Positions 18,001-26,390 of a stretch of DNA of 64,000 nt are shown in pieces; positions within the stretch are counted from its first letter, which is position 1, and the number at the start of each line of letters is the position of its first letter. Where the stretch lies: the NCBI RefSeq assembly GCF_003386865.1, contig NZ_QTUA01000001.1, forward strand, positions 3,410,001-3,474,000. Direction: 5' to 3'. A model generated the notes under the pieces. The model worked only from the letters and a program-made list of their open reading frames with translations, was not told where the DNA came from and made no database searches. A program made the position numbers and the translations under genes. The DNA comes from Calidifontibacter indicus. Its GTDB lineage: Bacteria > Actinomycetota > Actinomycetes > Actinomycetales > Dermatophilaceae.

Positions 18001-18799
18001 TGACCCGCCGTCCGGCCAGCCGCTCCAACGGCAGGAAGGCGAACAGGCACACCGCGGTCGGGATGAAGTGGATTCCGAGCAGGGCGAACGTCGAGGCGTG
18101 GAAGACGAACCAGAACGCGACGTAGGCGTAAAGCGGCCGACCGCGCAGCCAGAGCATCAGTGGTGCACAGAACTCCAGGATCAACACGACCCACTGGAAG
18201 ACGTAGGTCAGCAACGGCCAGTGTGCGACGAGTTGGCCGAGGGCCGACCCGCGACGGGTGATCGCCCAGACCAGCACCGCCGAACTCGCCCAACCCCACC
18301 CGGCCTCGCTCACCTTCGCGATCGCGGCGAGGAAATAGGTCGCGACGACCGAGACCTGGATCATCCGCATCGACCAGCCGTTGCGCTGCAACGCTTCTCG
18401 CGCGTCGGTCGCCTTGGCGGCGGCGAGCGGGAGCACGAACAACGCCACCAGCAGCGCCAGGTGATCGTGGTTGATCTTGCCGTAGGAATAGGCGTTGCTC
18501 AGCCAGTCGAGCATGCCGAACGCGACGACCCAGCCGGTGATCCTGGGCCGCACCCCGAGCAGCGCGAGCACGGCGGCCACAGCGATGACGATGCGCAGCA
18601 CCTGCACGTAGACCGCGGTCGGTTGCGGCAGGTGCAGGATCGCGCGCACCGGCAACTGCGAGTAGAGGTCGGCCGGGATGTTGCCGTGTCCGATCGGGAA
18701 CGCGGTGAGCAGGAAGATGTCGAGCAGCACCACCGCGTAGACCAGGCGGCGAAGGATCACGACGCGCTCGGTGGGCACCTGCGGGAAGGCCCAGTTCAT
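17963..18799 (-). CDS. HTTM-domain membrane protein
   Basis: A 278-residue polytopic protein with about seven membrane helices, similar in layout to HTTM (vitamin-K-dependent gamma-carboxylase-like) proteins. Typical stretches are SNAYSYGKINHDHLALLVAL and the paired HASTFALLGIHFIPTAV. Biochemical function in actinobacteria is unknown. It is coupled by ATGA to the 163-residue gene upstream; HTTM proteins are often paired with such a partner. Its 3' end overlaps the SGNH gene on the other strand. Confidence 0.8.
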   Translation of the reverse strand: MNWAFPQVPTERVVILRRLVYAVVLLDIFLLTAFPIGHGNIPADLYSQLPVRAILHLPQPTAVYVQVLRIVIAVAAVLALLGVRPRITGWVVAFGMLDWLSNAYSYGKINHDHLALLVALFVLPLAAAKATDAREALQRNGWSMRMIQVSVVATYFLAAIAKVSEAGWGWASSAVLVWAITRRGSALGQLVAHWPLLTYVFQWVVLILEFCAPLMLWLRGRPLYAYVAFWFVFHASTFALLGIHFIPTAVCLFAFLPLERLAGRRVISRAVRPRAAWR

Positions 18800-19287
18800 G
18801 AGAGGTCCCTCGGGTGGTCGGGGTCGACGACCTGCCAGGTGGCCAGCACCTTGCGCACCGGCGCGCCGTCGGCGGCGCCGTCCTTGAGCTGTTGCACGGT
18901 GTCGACGAGGTAGACCGTGCGGTAGCGGGGGTCGTCCGGCAACGACCGGGACGCGGCGACCGCAACCGCCTGCAAGCGTTTGGGCTCGGCCTCGATGGCG
19001 GTCTGCTGGCCTTCGATCTCGGCTCGTTCCAACCCGATTCCGCCCGCGCCGAGGGGCACGACGACCCGCTTGCCTGCGACCGTGTCGGCCTCGACGCCGA
19101 GCGAATGCACCTGGCTGTTCGGGTCGACTCCGAAGGCGAACATCACCATCGGGCCGATCGGCCACCACCGGTCGTTGCCGATGGCGGTGCCGAGGCCGAG
19201 CGCGACGACGAGCGCGCCCATCGCGACGAGCCGCCCACACCTGCCGACGCTGCTCAGGTCTTTCCCCGGATCCACGCCGGTCAGCAT
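18796..19287 (-). CDS. Uncharacterised single-pass protein paired with HTTM gene
   Basis: A 163-residue protein with one N-terminal membrane helix (about 20-36, VAMGALVVALGLGTAIG) and an extracytoplasmic remainder with no recognised motif. It carries WWPIGPMVMFAFGVDPNS just after the helix. I do not recognise a family. Its stop overlaps the HTTM start, so the two products are likely made together and may form a complex. Confidence 0.65.
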   Translation of the reverse strand: MLTGVDPGKDLSSVGRCGRLVAMGALVVALGLGTAIGNDRWWPIGPMVMFAFGVDPNSQVHSLGVEADTVAGKRVVVPLGAGGIGLERAEIEGQQTAIEAEPKRLQAVAVAASRSLPDDPRYRTVYLVDTVQQLKDGAADGAPVRKVLATWQVVDPDHPRDLS

Positions 19288-19305
19288 GTCACGCCGGGGC
19301 GGGCA

Positions 19306-20085
19306 TCACCGTTCGGCCAGCAGTTCGCTGACCGTCGCCAGCCGCAAGCCCTTCGCGACGCACGACGGCACGAAGGTGCGCAGCGCCGAGACCATCTGTT
19401 CGCTCGGCGTCCGCCGGCCGTCGTGGCACAGGATCACCGCGCCGGGCGTGAGCTGAGCGAGCAGAGCCGCCGAGGCCGACGCCGAGTTGCGGCCGGGCAG
19501 CCAGTCCGACCACAGGATCAGCTGCAGCCCATGGCTGCGTGCGGCATGCAGCACCGGTGCGTCGAAGCGGCCGTACGGCGGACGCATGAGCACCGGTTCG
19601 CGTCCGACGAGGTCGGCGACCGCGCGCTTGGTGTCGGCCATCGACCGGTCGAGTTGCACCGAGGTCAACCGGGTCATGTCCCAGTGGTCGGCGCCGTGCA
19701 CGCCGATCTCGTGACCGGCGTCCGCCGAGCGGCGCACCAGCTCGGGGTGGGCAAGCACGTGGTCGCGCAGCACGAAGAAGGTCGCCCGGGCGTCCGACGC
19801 TGCGAGGATGTCGAGGATCCGCGGCGTCCAGCGCGGGTCGGGTCCGTCGTCGAAGGTGAGCGCGACGCTCGGGCCCGCCGTGCGCCAGACGATCTGCGTA
19901 TCGAACACTCCCGACCGCGGCGACGGTGGCGAGATCCGGTACGACGGCGGACGGTTGTCGTCGTCGTAACCGTCGACGGCACGCGCCACCCCGGAGCCGA
20001 TCGTCAACCCCGCGATCGCCGAGCCCCCTGCTACGAACACCGCGCGGCGTCGACTCACCGTCGACCCGGCCCCCCGACCAGTCAT
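19306..20085 (-). CDS. Polysaccharide deacetylase (NodB domain), exported
   Basis: A 259-residue protein with a Tat-like signal SRRRAVFVAGGSAIAGL. The NodB motifs are complete: LTFDDGPD (motif 1), GVHGADHWDM (motif 2, HxxxH), RPPYGRFD (motif 3), WSDWLPG and ILCHDGR (motif 5). It should remove N-acetyl groups from peptidoglycan or another amino-sugar polymer outside the membrane, with a bound divalent metal. The start at 20085 places the Tat motif at the N terminus. Confidence 0.9.
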   Translation of the reverse strand: MTGRGAGSTVSRRRAVFVAGGSAIAGLTIGSGVARAVDGYDDDNRPPSYRISPPSPRSGVFDTQIVWRTAGPSVALTFDDGPDPRWTPRILDILAASDARATFFVLRDHVLAHPELVRRSADAGHEIGVHGADHWDMTRLTSVQLDRSMADTKRAVADLVGREPVLMRPPYGRFDAPVLHAARSHGLQLILWSDWLPGRNSASASAALLAQLTPGAVILCHDGRRTPSEQMVSALRTFVPSCVAKGLRLATVSELLAER

Positions 20086-20144
20086 GCGCTCATCCTCGCA
20101 CCCGCCCCTGAAACTCGCCTGCGAATTACCCCGAGTCGCGGGGA

Positions 20145-21212
20145 TCAGGCCGACATTGCGGCGCGCACCGCCGCGGCGAACTCGTCGACGTCCTTCTCGG
20201 TGGTGTCCCAGGAACACATCCAGCGCACCTCGCCCAGCGCTTCGTCCCAGAAGTAGAAGTGGAAGTCGTCCATCAGCTTCTCGGACACGACCTTCGGCAG
20301 CACCGCGAAGACCGCGTTGGCCTGCACCGGACGCGGCACGCTGACACCGTCGATGTCGTGCACCGCAGCGGCCAGCCGCTGGGCCATCGCGTTGGCGTGG
20401 CCGGCGTTGCGCAGGTAGAGCTCGTCGGTGAGCAGCGCCTCGAGCTGGGTGCTGATGAAGCGCATCTTCGAGGCAAGCTGCATCGACTGCTTGCGGAGGT
20501 ACTTCATGCCGGTGACGACGTCAGGGTTGATCACCAGCACCGCCTCGCCGACCATCAGTCCGTTCTTGGTGCCGCCGAACGAGACGATGTCGACACCGGT
20601 GTCGGTGATCATCTCCTTGAACGAGACGCTGAGGGTCGCGGCGGCGTTCGACAGGCGCGAGCCGTCGACGTGCAGCACCCAACCGTTCGCGTGCACCCGG
20701 TCGGCGATGTGGGCGATCTCGTCGACCGTGTAAGCCGTGCCGAGCTCGGTGGTCTGGGTGATCGAGACGACCTTCGGCTGCGCATGGTGCTCGTCGCCCT
20801 TGCGCACCGCGACGGTGTCGATCAGCTCGGGAGTGAGTTTGCCGTCGGGTGTCGGCACGGTCATCAGCTTCAGGCCGCCCATGCGCTCGGGCGCGGCGCA
20901 CTCGTCGACGTGGATGTGTGCGGTGGCGGTGCAGACGACCGACTCCCAGCGCTGCGTGACCGCCTGCAGCGCAACGACATTCGCGCCGGTGCCGTTGAAC
21001 ACGGGGAACGCCTCGACACCCGGGCCGAAGTGCTCGCGGAAGACCTCCTGCAGCCGCGCGGTGTAGACGTCGTCGCCGTAGGAGGTCTGGTGTCCGCCGT
21101 TGGCCCGGACGATCGCGGCGAGCACCTCGGGGTGCACCCCGGAGTAGTTGTCGCTGGCGAATCCGCGGTTGGTGGGGTCGTGCAGGATGTCGAGTGCAGT
21201 CACGGCGGTCAT
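20145..21212 (-). CDS. Low-specificity L-threonine aldolase
   Basis: A 355-residue PLP enzyme splitting threonine and similar beta-hydroxy amino acids to glycine and aldehyde. Signatures: SDNYSGVHPEVLAAI near the start, HIHVDECAAPE (about 125), LHVDGSRLSNAA (about 185) and the PLP-lysine in SFGGTKNGLMVGEAV (about 222). Length and motifs match the beta-eliminating lyase family. It is monocistronic. Confidence 0.92.
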   Translation of the reverse strand: MTAVTALDILHDPTNRGFASDNYSGVHPEVLAAIVRANGGHQTSYGDDVYTARLQEVFREHFGPGVEAFPVFNGTGANVVALQAVTQRWESVVCTATAHIHVDECAAPERMGGLKLMTVPTPDGKLTPELIDTVAVRKGDEHHAQPKVVSITQTTELGTAYTVDEIAHIADRVHANGWVLHVDGSRLSNAAATLSVSFKEMITDTGVDIVSFGGTKNGLMVGEAVLVINPDVVTGMKYLRKQSMQLASKMRFISTQLEALLTDELYLRNAGHANAMAQRLAAAVHDIDGVSVPRPVQANAVFAVLPKVVSEKLMDDFHFYFWDEALGEVRWMCSWDTTEKDVDEFAAAVRAAMSA

Positions 21213-21232
21213 CTTCGCAGCCGCCCCTGCGA

Positions 21233-21336
21233 GGCGGACACTCGCGCTGCAACTCGCGGCGCCGCACGACCGCAAGCCCCGGAATTCCGGGCGGCTGCCT
21301 CGCGGCGAGGCTCGAGTTGCAGCGCGGGTGTCCGCC
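21233..21336. repeat. Long intergenic palindrome (24-bp arms)
   Basis: Arms 21233-21256 and 21313-21336 pair over 24 bp with one mismatch (GCGGACACTCGCGCTGCAAC against its complement). The centre contains a smaller palindrome, CCCGGAATTCCGGG. It lies between the acyl-CoA dehydrogenase and threonine aldolase genes. Confidence 0.75.
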
Positions 21337-21373
21337 CGCGACGCCCGAGGCCACGGTCGGCCCGAGTCGAGGC

Positions 21374-22522
21374 TCAGAGCGAGGCGAGCAGGTGCCGCGA
21401 GATGACCAGACGCTGGATCTGGTTGGTGCCCTCGAAGATCTGGGTGACCTTCGCGTCGCGGAAGAAGCGCTCGACCGGGAAATCCTGGGTGTAGCCGGCG
21501 CCACCGAGCACCTGCACCGCGTCGGTCGTCACCCGCATCGCCGCATCGGTCGCGACGAGCTTGGCCACCGCGGCGGCCTTGGCGAACGGGCGGCCGGCGT
21601 CCTTGAGGCGGGCGGCGTGCAGATAGGTGGCGCGCGCCGAGCTGACCGCCGCCTCCATGTCGGCGAGCATGAACGCGAGCCCCTGGTTGTCGGCGATCGG
21701 CCGACCGAACTGCTTGCGCTCCTTCGCGTACGCCGTCGCGTGGTCGAGCGCGGCCTGCGCCAATCCGGTTGCGGCAGCGGAGATTCCGAGACGACCGGCG
21801 TCGAGTGCGCTGAGCGCGATGTGCATGCCCTGGCCGCGCTCGCCGATCATGCGGTCGCCCGCGACCCGCACGTCGTCGAAGATGACCTCGGCCACCGGGT
21901 CGCCGTGCAGACCCATCTTCTTCTCGGGCGCGCCGAAGCCCAGGCCATCGGCGTCGGACGGCACCACGAAGCACGACAGGCCCTTGCCCTCGGTGTCGTC
22001 GGTGCGCACGAACGAGGTGTAGTAGTCGGCGTGACCGGCGTGCGAGATCCACGCCTTGGTGCCCTTGATCCGCCAGTCGTCACCGTCGGCGACGGCGCGG
22101 GTGCGCATGTGGGCGATGTCGGAGCCGAACTCCCGCTCCGACAGGCAGTAGGCGCCCAGTTGCGTGCCGCCGAGCATGCCGGGCAGCAACGCCTCCTGCT
22201 GCTCGCGGGTGCCGAAGGTCGCCACCGGGTAGGCGGTGAGCCCGTGCACGCTCACGCCGACGGCGACCGCCATCCAGCGCATCGCGAGCTGCTCGAGCAC
22301 CTGCAGGTAGACCTCGTACGGCTGGTCGGCCCCGCCGAACTCCTCCGGGTAGGGCAGCGCGAGCAGACCGGCCTCGCCGAGCGTGCGGAACAGGTCGCGC
22401 GGCGGCGTCGCGGTGCGCTCCCCCTCGGCCGCACGCGGAAGCACTTCCTTGTCGGCGAGTTCACGAGTCAGGGCGAGCAGGTCGGCCGCTTCGTCGGTCG
22501 GCAACAGTCGTTCAACGGGCAT
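21374..22522 (-). CDS. Acyl-CoA dehydrogenase
   Basis: A 382-residue FAD enzyme. FAD/substrate signature YCLSEREFGSDIAHM (about 124-138) and the C-terminal catalytic region VTQIFEGTNQIQRLVISRHL, which has Glu at the canonical medium/short-chain position, unlike the dehydrogenase at 7270. It is divergent from the large uncharacterised gene at 22634. Substrate not predictable. Confidence 0.92.
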   Translation of the reverse strand: MPVERLLPTDEAADLLALTRELADKEVLPRAAEGERTATPPRDLFRTLGEAGLLALPYPEEFGGADQPYEVYLQVLEQLAMRWMAVAVGVSVHGLTAYPVATFGTREQQEALLPGMLGGTQLGAYCLSEREFGSDIAHMRTRAVADGDDWRIKGTKAWISHAGHADYYTSFVRTDDTEGKGLSCFVVPSDADGLGFGAPEKKMGLHGDPVAEVIFDDVRVAGDRMIGERGQGMHIALSALDAGRLGISAAATGLAQAALDHATAYAKERKQFGRPIADNQGLAFMLADMEAAVSSARATYLHAARLKDAGRPFAKAAAVAKLVATDAAMRVTTDAVQVLGGAGYTQDFPVERFFRDAKVTQIFEGTNQIQRLVISRHLLASL

Positions 22523-22589
22523 GGCGCACAGATTACGGGGCGTGTGACCGGCGCCACCCGCCGACTCGACTGTCGAAAGATCTTCTGTC

Positions 22590-22620
22590 TACGATGGTTC
22601 AAACCGGATAATTTCTAGCA
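22590..22620 (+). promoter_or_regulatory. Putative promoter of the 22634 operon
   Basis: TTCTGT followed after 18 bp by GATAAT, ending about 20 bp before the ATG. The -10 match is good, the -35 weak. GAGGAGG provides the ribosome site. Confidence 0.35.
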
Positions 22621-22633
22621 GAGGAGGCCTTCG

Positions 22634-24760
22634 ATGAGTGTGTTCCCGAAGGTGCTGGTCGACCAGGCCCACAGCAGCGCGTGGTCGCTCGACGCCGGCG
22701 TCGCCGCCACGATGAATCCCGCCAACCCCGCCGACGCGAGTCTGGCGAAGGCCGCCGATGCGTTGCGCGCCCGCGGCTTCGAGGTTGCCGCCCTCACCGA
22801 CGCGTTCTCGGCGCAGACACTCGGCGACGCCGAGGTGCTCGTCATCGACCACCTCGCCGACGCCAAGGCCGAGCGGGTCATGGGCGACCTCCCGCCGGTG
22901 CTGACGGACGCCGAGATCGACGCCGTCGAGGCCTACGTCGCCGCCGGCGGCGGGCTGATCGTGTTCGCCGAGTGCGAGCAGGACACCTACGGCAACAACC
23001 TCAACGACCTGCTCGCCCGCTTCGGGGTGCACGTCGACAGCACGCTCGTGCACGAGTCGACGGACGGCGGACGCCGCCACCACCACAACGCCACCTGGGT
23101 GCTCGGCGAGATCCCGACGGGTCACGGCCAGGGCATCCTGGCCGGCGTCGACCAGCTGTGCTTCTACCGCGCGGGCGTCATCGACATCAGCGCCAACCCG
23201 CAGGCGCAGGTGCTCGCCAGCAGCAGCGCCACCGCCCACCCCGCGCAGCGTGCATTGGCCGTTGCGCTGCGGCACGGACAGGGCCGCGTCGTGGTGCTGG
23301 CCGACTCCGACCTCGTCGGCGACGACTCGATCGACGAGCTCGACCACGCCCGCTTCTGGACCAATATCGTCACCTGGGCATCGGCCGGCCACGCCGCCGC
23401 GCCGAGCGCGATCGCCGGTTCCGACACCGCGAACCTGCCCGAGTGGCAGCGCCTGAAGGCCGCCACCCTCGAACTGCGCGAGATGCAGAGCAAGGACGGC
23501 TCGATCGACGGCGCGCAGCACGACCACCGGCGCGCCACCTACCTCGTCGAGCAGATCGTCACCGAGATCACCGCTCTCGCACCGCGATTCCCGCACGACG
23601 CCGACTACCTCGCGGCCCTGCCGGGCGATCTCACGAAGTGGGTCGAGGGCGGCTTCGGGGTGCCCGACTTCCTCGATTCGCTGATGGAGTTCCGCCCCGA
23701 CCTGCACCGCGTCGACGGCATCGAGCACCTCGTGCTCTTCCCGATGTACACCCAGAACGGCAACCCGAACCGCGTCTTCGAGGCGCTGCTGGTCACCGTG
23801 CCGTGGCCGCAGTGGCTGGCGGAGGTGGAGCGCGAGTACGTCAACCCGGCGTTCGTGCCGGTGAACTTCCTCGACTTCACCCCCGGCTACGACACCAACT
23901 CCGCGGTGCTGTTCCCGGAGACGGTCGCCGTGCGGGAGGTGCCGAAGTTTTACTGGGGTGCGATCTTCTGCGACCGCGAGGGGGCCCGCTTCCGTCGCGT
24001 GGTCGAGTCGGCCGCCGACCTGCTGAGCCTGCAGTTGCCGCCCGACGCCGAGCGCCTGCTCGGCTCACAGGAACTCGCGCAGTCGACCTTCGCGCTGTGG
24101 GACCTCATCCACGACCGCACCCACAGCCACGGCGACCTGCCGTTCGACCCGTTCATGATCAAGCAGCGCATGCCGTTCTGGATGTACGCGCTGGAGGAAT
24201 TGCGCTGCGACCTGTCGACCTTCCGCGAGGCCGTGAAGCTCGAGGCCGAGGGCCAGCCCTACGCCCGCTCGGTGCAGCTGGCGATCCTGTTCGACCGGTT
24301 GTTCCGCTTCCCGATCACCGGCGACCGGGTACGCAACTACGACGGGCTCGGCGGCCAGCTGATGTTCGCATACCTGCACAAGCACGACGCGCTGCGCTGG
24401 ACCGACAACAAGCTGTCGTTCGACTGGCGTCGGGTGCCCGAGGTCGTCGTGGCCCTCTGCGAGGAGGTCGAGACGCTCTACCGCAGTGGAATCGACCGCT
24501 CCCGCGTCGGTCACTGGCTGGCGTCGTACGAGTTCGTGACGCGGTACGTTGCACCTCACCCGGCGTCCACCTGGGCGAAGGGCCCGCAGTCGTTGCCGCT
24601 CGATGGCACGGTCAAGGAGTTGGTCGACTTGGTGCAGCCCGACGAGTTCCCGCTCAACGTCTTCTACGAGGCGCTGCGCAAGAAGCTCGGTGCTGTGATC
24701 GAGTCGACCCGCGGCATCACCGCCGCCTCGGCCGTCGTCGAGCCGGTGGCGGTGGCATGA
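22634..24760 (+). CDS. Large uncharacterised protein (DUF6421-like) with possible metallopeptidase-like site
   Basis: A 708-residue cytoplasmic protein. Residues 1-260 look like a class I glutamine amidotransferase-like/Rossmann domain (LVIDHLADAKAERV, AYVAAGGGLIVFAECEQDTY, RVVVLADSDLVGDD). The C-terminal part is alpha-helical with a histidine-rich segment DLIHDRTHSHGDLPFDPFMI (about 495) followed by ALEELRCDL (about 520). This arrangement could bind zinc, loosely like dipeptidyl-peptidase III. I recall the family as DUF6421; no function is known. It overlaps the following SDR gene by ATGA. GAGGAGG precedes the start. Confidence 0.7.
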   Translation: MSVFPKVLVDQAHSSAWSLDAGVAATMNPANPADASLAKAADALRARGFEVAALTDAFSAQTLGDAEVLVIDHLADAKAERVMGDLPPVLTDAEIDAVEAYVAAGGGLIVFAECEQDTYGNNLNDLLARFGVHVDSTLVHESTDGGRRHHHNATWVLGEIPTGHGQGILAGVDQLCFYRAGVIDISANPQAQVLASSSATAHPAQRALAVALRHGQGRVVVLADSDLVGDDSIDELDHARFWTNIVTWASAGHAAAPSAIAGSDTANLPEWQRLKAATLELREMQSKDGSIDGAQHDHRRATYLVEQIVTEITALAPRFPHDADYLAALPGDLTKWVEGGFGVPDFLDSLMEFRPDLHRVDGIEHLVLFPMYTQNGNPNRVFEALLVTVPWPQWLAEVEREYVNPAFVPVNFLDFTPGYDTNSAVLFPETVAVREVPKFYWGAIFCDREGARFRRVVESAADLLSLQLPPDAERLLGSQELAQSTFALWDLIHDRTHSHGDLPFDPFMIKQRMPFWMYALEELRCDLSTFREAVKLEAEGQPYARSVQLAILFDRLFRFPITGDRVRNYDGLGGQLMFAYLHKHDALRWTDNKLSFDWRRVPEVVVALCEEVETLYRSGIDRSRVGHWLASYEFVTRYVAPHPASTWAKGPQSLPLDGTVKELVDLVQPDEFPLNVFYEALRKKLGAVIESTRGITAASAVVEPVAVA

Positions 24761-25461
24761 CCGGGCTGCGCGGACGGCTGGTGGTCGTCACCGGCGCCGG
24801 TGGCGCCCTCGGGGTGGAGACCAGCCGCCGGTTGTTGGCGGCCGGTGCACGAGTGGCGGCGGTCGACCATCGCGCCGAGAACCTCGAAGCTTCGGCCGCC
24901 GAGTTCGGCGCTGACTACCTGCCCTTCGTGGTCGACCTGCTCGACGAGCCGGCCACCCTCGCGTGGGGCCACGAGCTCGCGCAGGACCACGGCGGCGTCG
25001 GCGGCCTGCTGCACCTCGTCGGCGGCTGGCGCGGCGGCAAGGGCATCGTCGACGCCGACCTTGCCGACTGGGATTTCCTGCACGACAACCTGATTCGCAC
25101 CCTGCAGCACACCAGTCGGGCACTGCACGACTCGTTGCGCGCGTCGTCCGATGCCCGGTTGGCGATCATCTCCTCGACCGGCGTCGCCAAGCCCACGGCG
25201 ACCAACGCGTCGTACGTCGCGGCGAAGGCCGCGTCCGAGGCATGGACCCTCGCGGTGGCCGACTCGTTCGACGGGTCGCACGCCGCGGCGGTCGTGCTGC
25301 GGGTGATGGCGCTGCTCACCCCGCAGATGCGCGCCGACAAACCGAACGCGAAGTTCTCCGGGTTCACCCCGGTCGAGCAAGTGGCCGGCGCCCTCCTCGC
25401 GCTCTGGGACGAACCGGCCGACCGGGTGAACGGGCGCATCGTCGACCTCACCACCTCCTGA
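24757..25461 (+). CDS. Short-chain dehydrogenase/reductase paired with 22634 gene
   Basis: A 234-residue Rossmann protein. Cofactor loop VTGAGGALGVETSRR (about 9-23); active-site region SSTGVAKPTATNASYVAAK with Tyr and Lys (about 145-150). LLHLVGGWRGGKG replaces the usual NNAG, a variant seen in this SDR subgroup. Coupled to the preceding gene by ATGA, so the two probably serve one pathway. Substrate unknown. Confidence 0.85.
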   Translation: MTGLRGRLVVVTGAGGALGVETSRRLLAAGARVAAVDHRAENLEASAAEFGADYLPFVVDLLDEPATLAWGHELAQDHGGVGGLLHLVGGWRGGKGIVDADLADWDFLHDNLIRTLQHTSRALHDSLRASSDARLAIISSTGVAKPTATNASYVAAKAASEAWTLAVADSFDGSHAAAVVLRVMALLTPQMRADKPNAKFSGFTPVEQVAGALLALWDEPADRVNGRIVDLTTS

Positions 25462-25487
25462 ACGAGCAAGCACAGTCGCGCGGACAC

Positions 25488-25519
25488 AAGAACGCCCCGG
25501 GACAACCCGGGGCGTTCTT
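25488..25519. terminator. Bidirectional terminator
   Basis: A perfect 14-bp stem (AAGAACGCCCCGGG and complement) with loop ACAA. It sits between the convergent SDR and L,D-transpeptidase genes and ends in TTCTT on the plus side. Confidence 0.75.
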
Positions 25520-25538
25520 GTCGGTGGGTGAGCGAGCG

Positions 25539-26261
25539 TCAGTAGATGCGCACCTTCACGCCCATGTTCAGCAAGCCCGACGAGAGCAGGTAGTTCTGGG
25601 CCCGGGTCGACACCCGCGCGCAGCCGTGCGAGGCCGGGTAGGGCGGAATGCTGGTGGAGCCGTGCACCGCGAACCCGCGGGAGTCGAAGTAGCGCGGCTT
25701 GTACATGGTGCCGAGTTCGGCCGTGACCCACGGGTTGGTCGAGGTCTCCTGCACCGACTTGCGGTAGATCGTGAAGGTGCCCGTCGGGGTGATCGCCCGC
25801 GCCCAACCACCGTTGAACCGGAAGGTCGAGCCGTCGCCGGTGCTGGTGTTGAGCGCGACCTGGACGATGCCGCCGCGCACCACCATGAGCAACTGGCGGG
25901 CGAGGTCGATCTCGATGCCGTCGAGCTTGTAGCGGCTGGTCGCACGCACCCGGGCCAACCCGCTGTCCCAGAGCGCGAGGTCGATCTTGCCGGTGCGGGC
26001 GCGACGGTGCGTCTTCTGCACTGCGTACACCGCCTGCTGGGTCAGCTCACCGAACTGCCCGTCGACGGTGCCGCACCAGAAACCGTTGGCGTTCATCGCC
26101 AACTGGAACTGCGTGACGTGGTGGCCGGATGATCCGATGCCGAGCGGCGTGCTCGGGCCGGCCGCATGGGCCGATTCGGCGAGGGCGAGCGAGGTGCCGG
26201 CTGCCACAGCAGCACCCCCGGCCCCGAGAATCAGCGAACGACGGCTCAGGTTGGCAGTCAT
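25539..26261 (-). CDS. L,D-transpeptidase with peptidoglycan-binding domain (paralog 1)
   Basis: A 240-residue exported cell-wall enzyme forming or editing 3-3 peptide cross-links. Tat-like signal SRRSLILGAGGAAVAAG, a PG-binding domain (GSSGHHVTQFQLAMNANGFW, about 45-100), and the YkuD catalytic domain with HGSTSIPPYPASHGCARVS (about 205-223), where Cys is the nucleophile. The fold is short for a YkuD protein. It is a tandem paralog of the gene at 26391, with nearly the same PG-binding domain. GGGGA precedes the ATG. Confidence 0.88.
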   Translation of the reverse strand: MTANLSRRSLILGAGGAAVAAGTSLALAESAHAAGPSTPLGIGSSGHHVTQFQLAMNANGFWCGTVDGQFGELTQQAVYAVQKTHRRARTGKIDLALWDSGLARVRATSRYKLDGIEIDLARQLLMVVRGGIVQVALNTSTGDGSTFRFNGGWARAITPTGTFTIYRKSVQETSTNPWVTAELGTMYKPRYFDSRGFAVHGSTSIPPYPASHGCARVSTRAQNYLLSSGLLNMGVKVRIY

Positions 26262-26390
26262 GACAGTCCCCTTGCAGATGCAGTGTCCGAAATGGTTGTG
26301 GCACAAGTGGCGCCCCGAGCGCAATCATGCCCCGCCGGACGTCACCTGTGCCACTTCGAACACAAGACCTGTGGAAAGTCGCTGCGCCGC

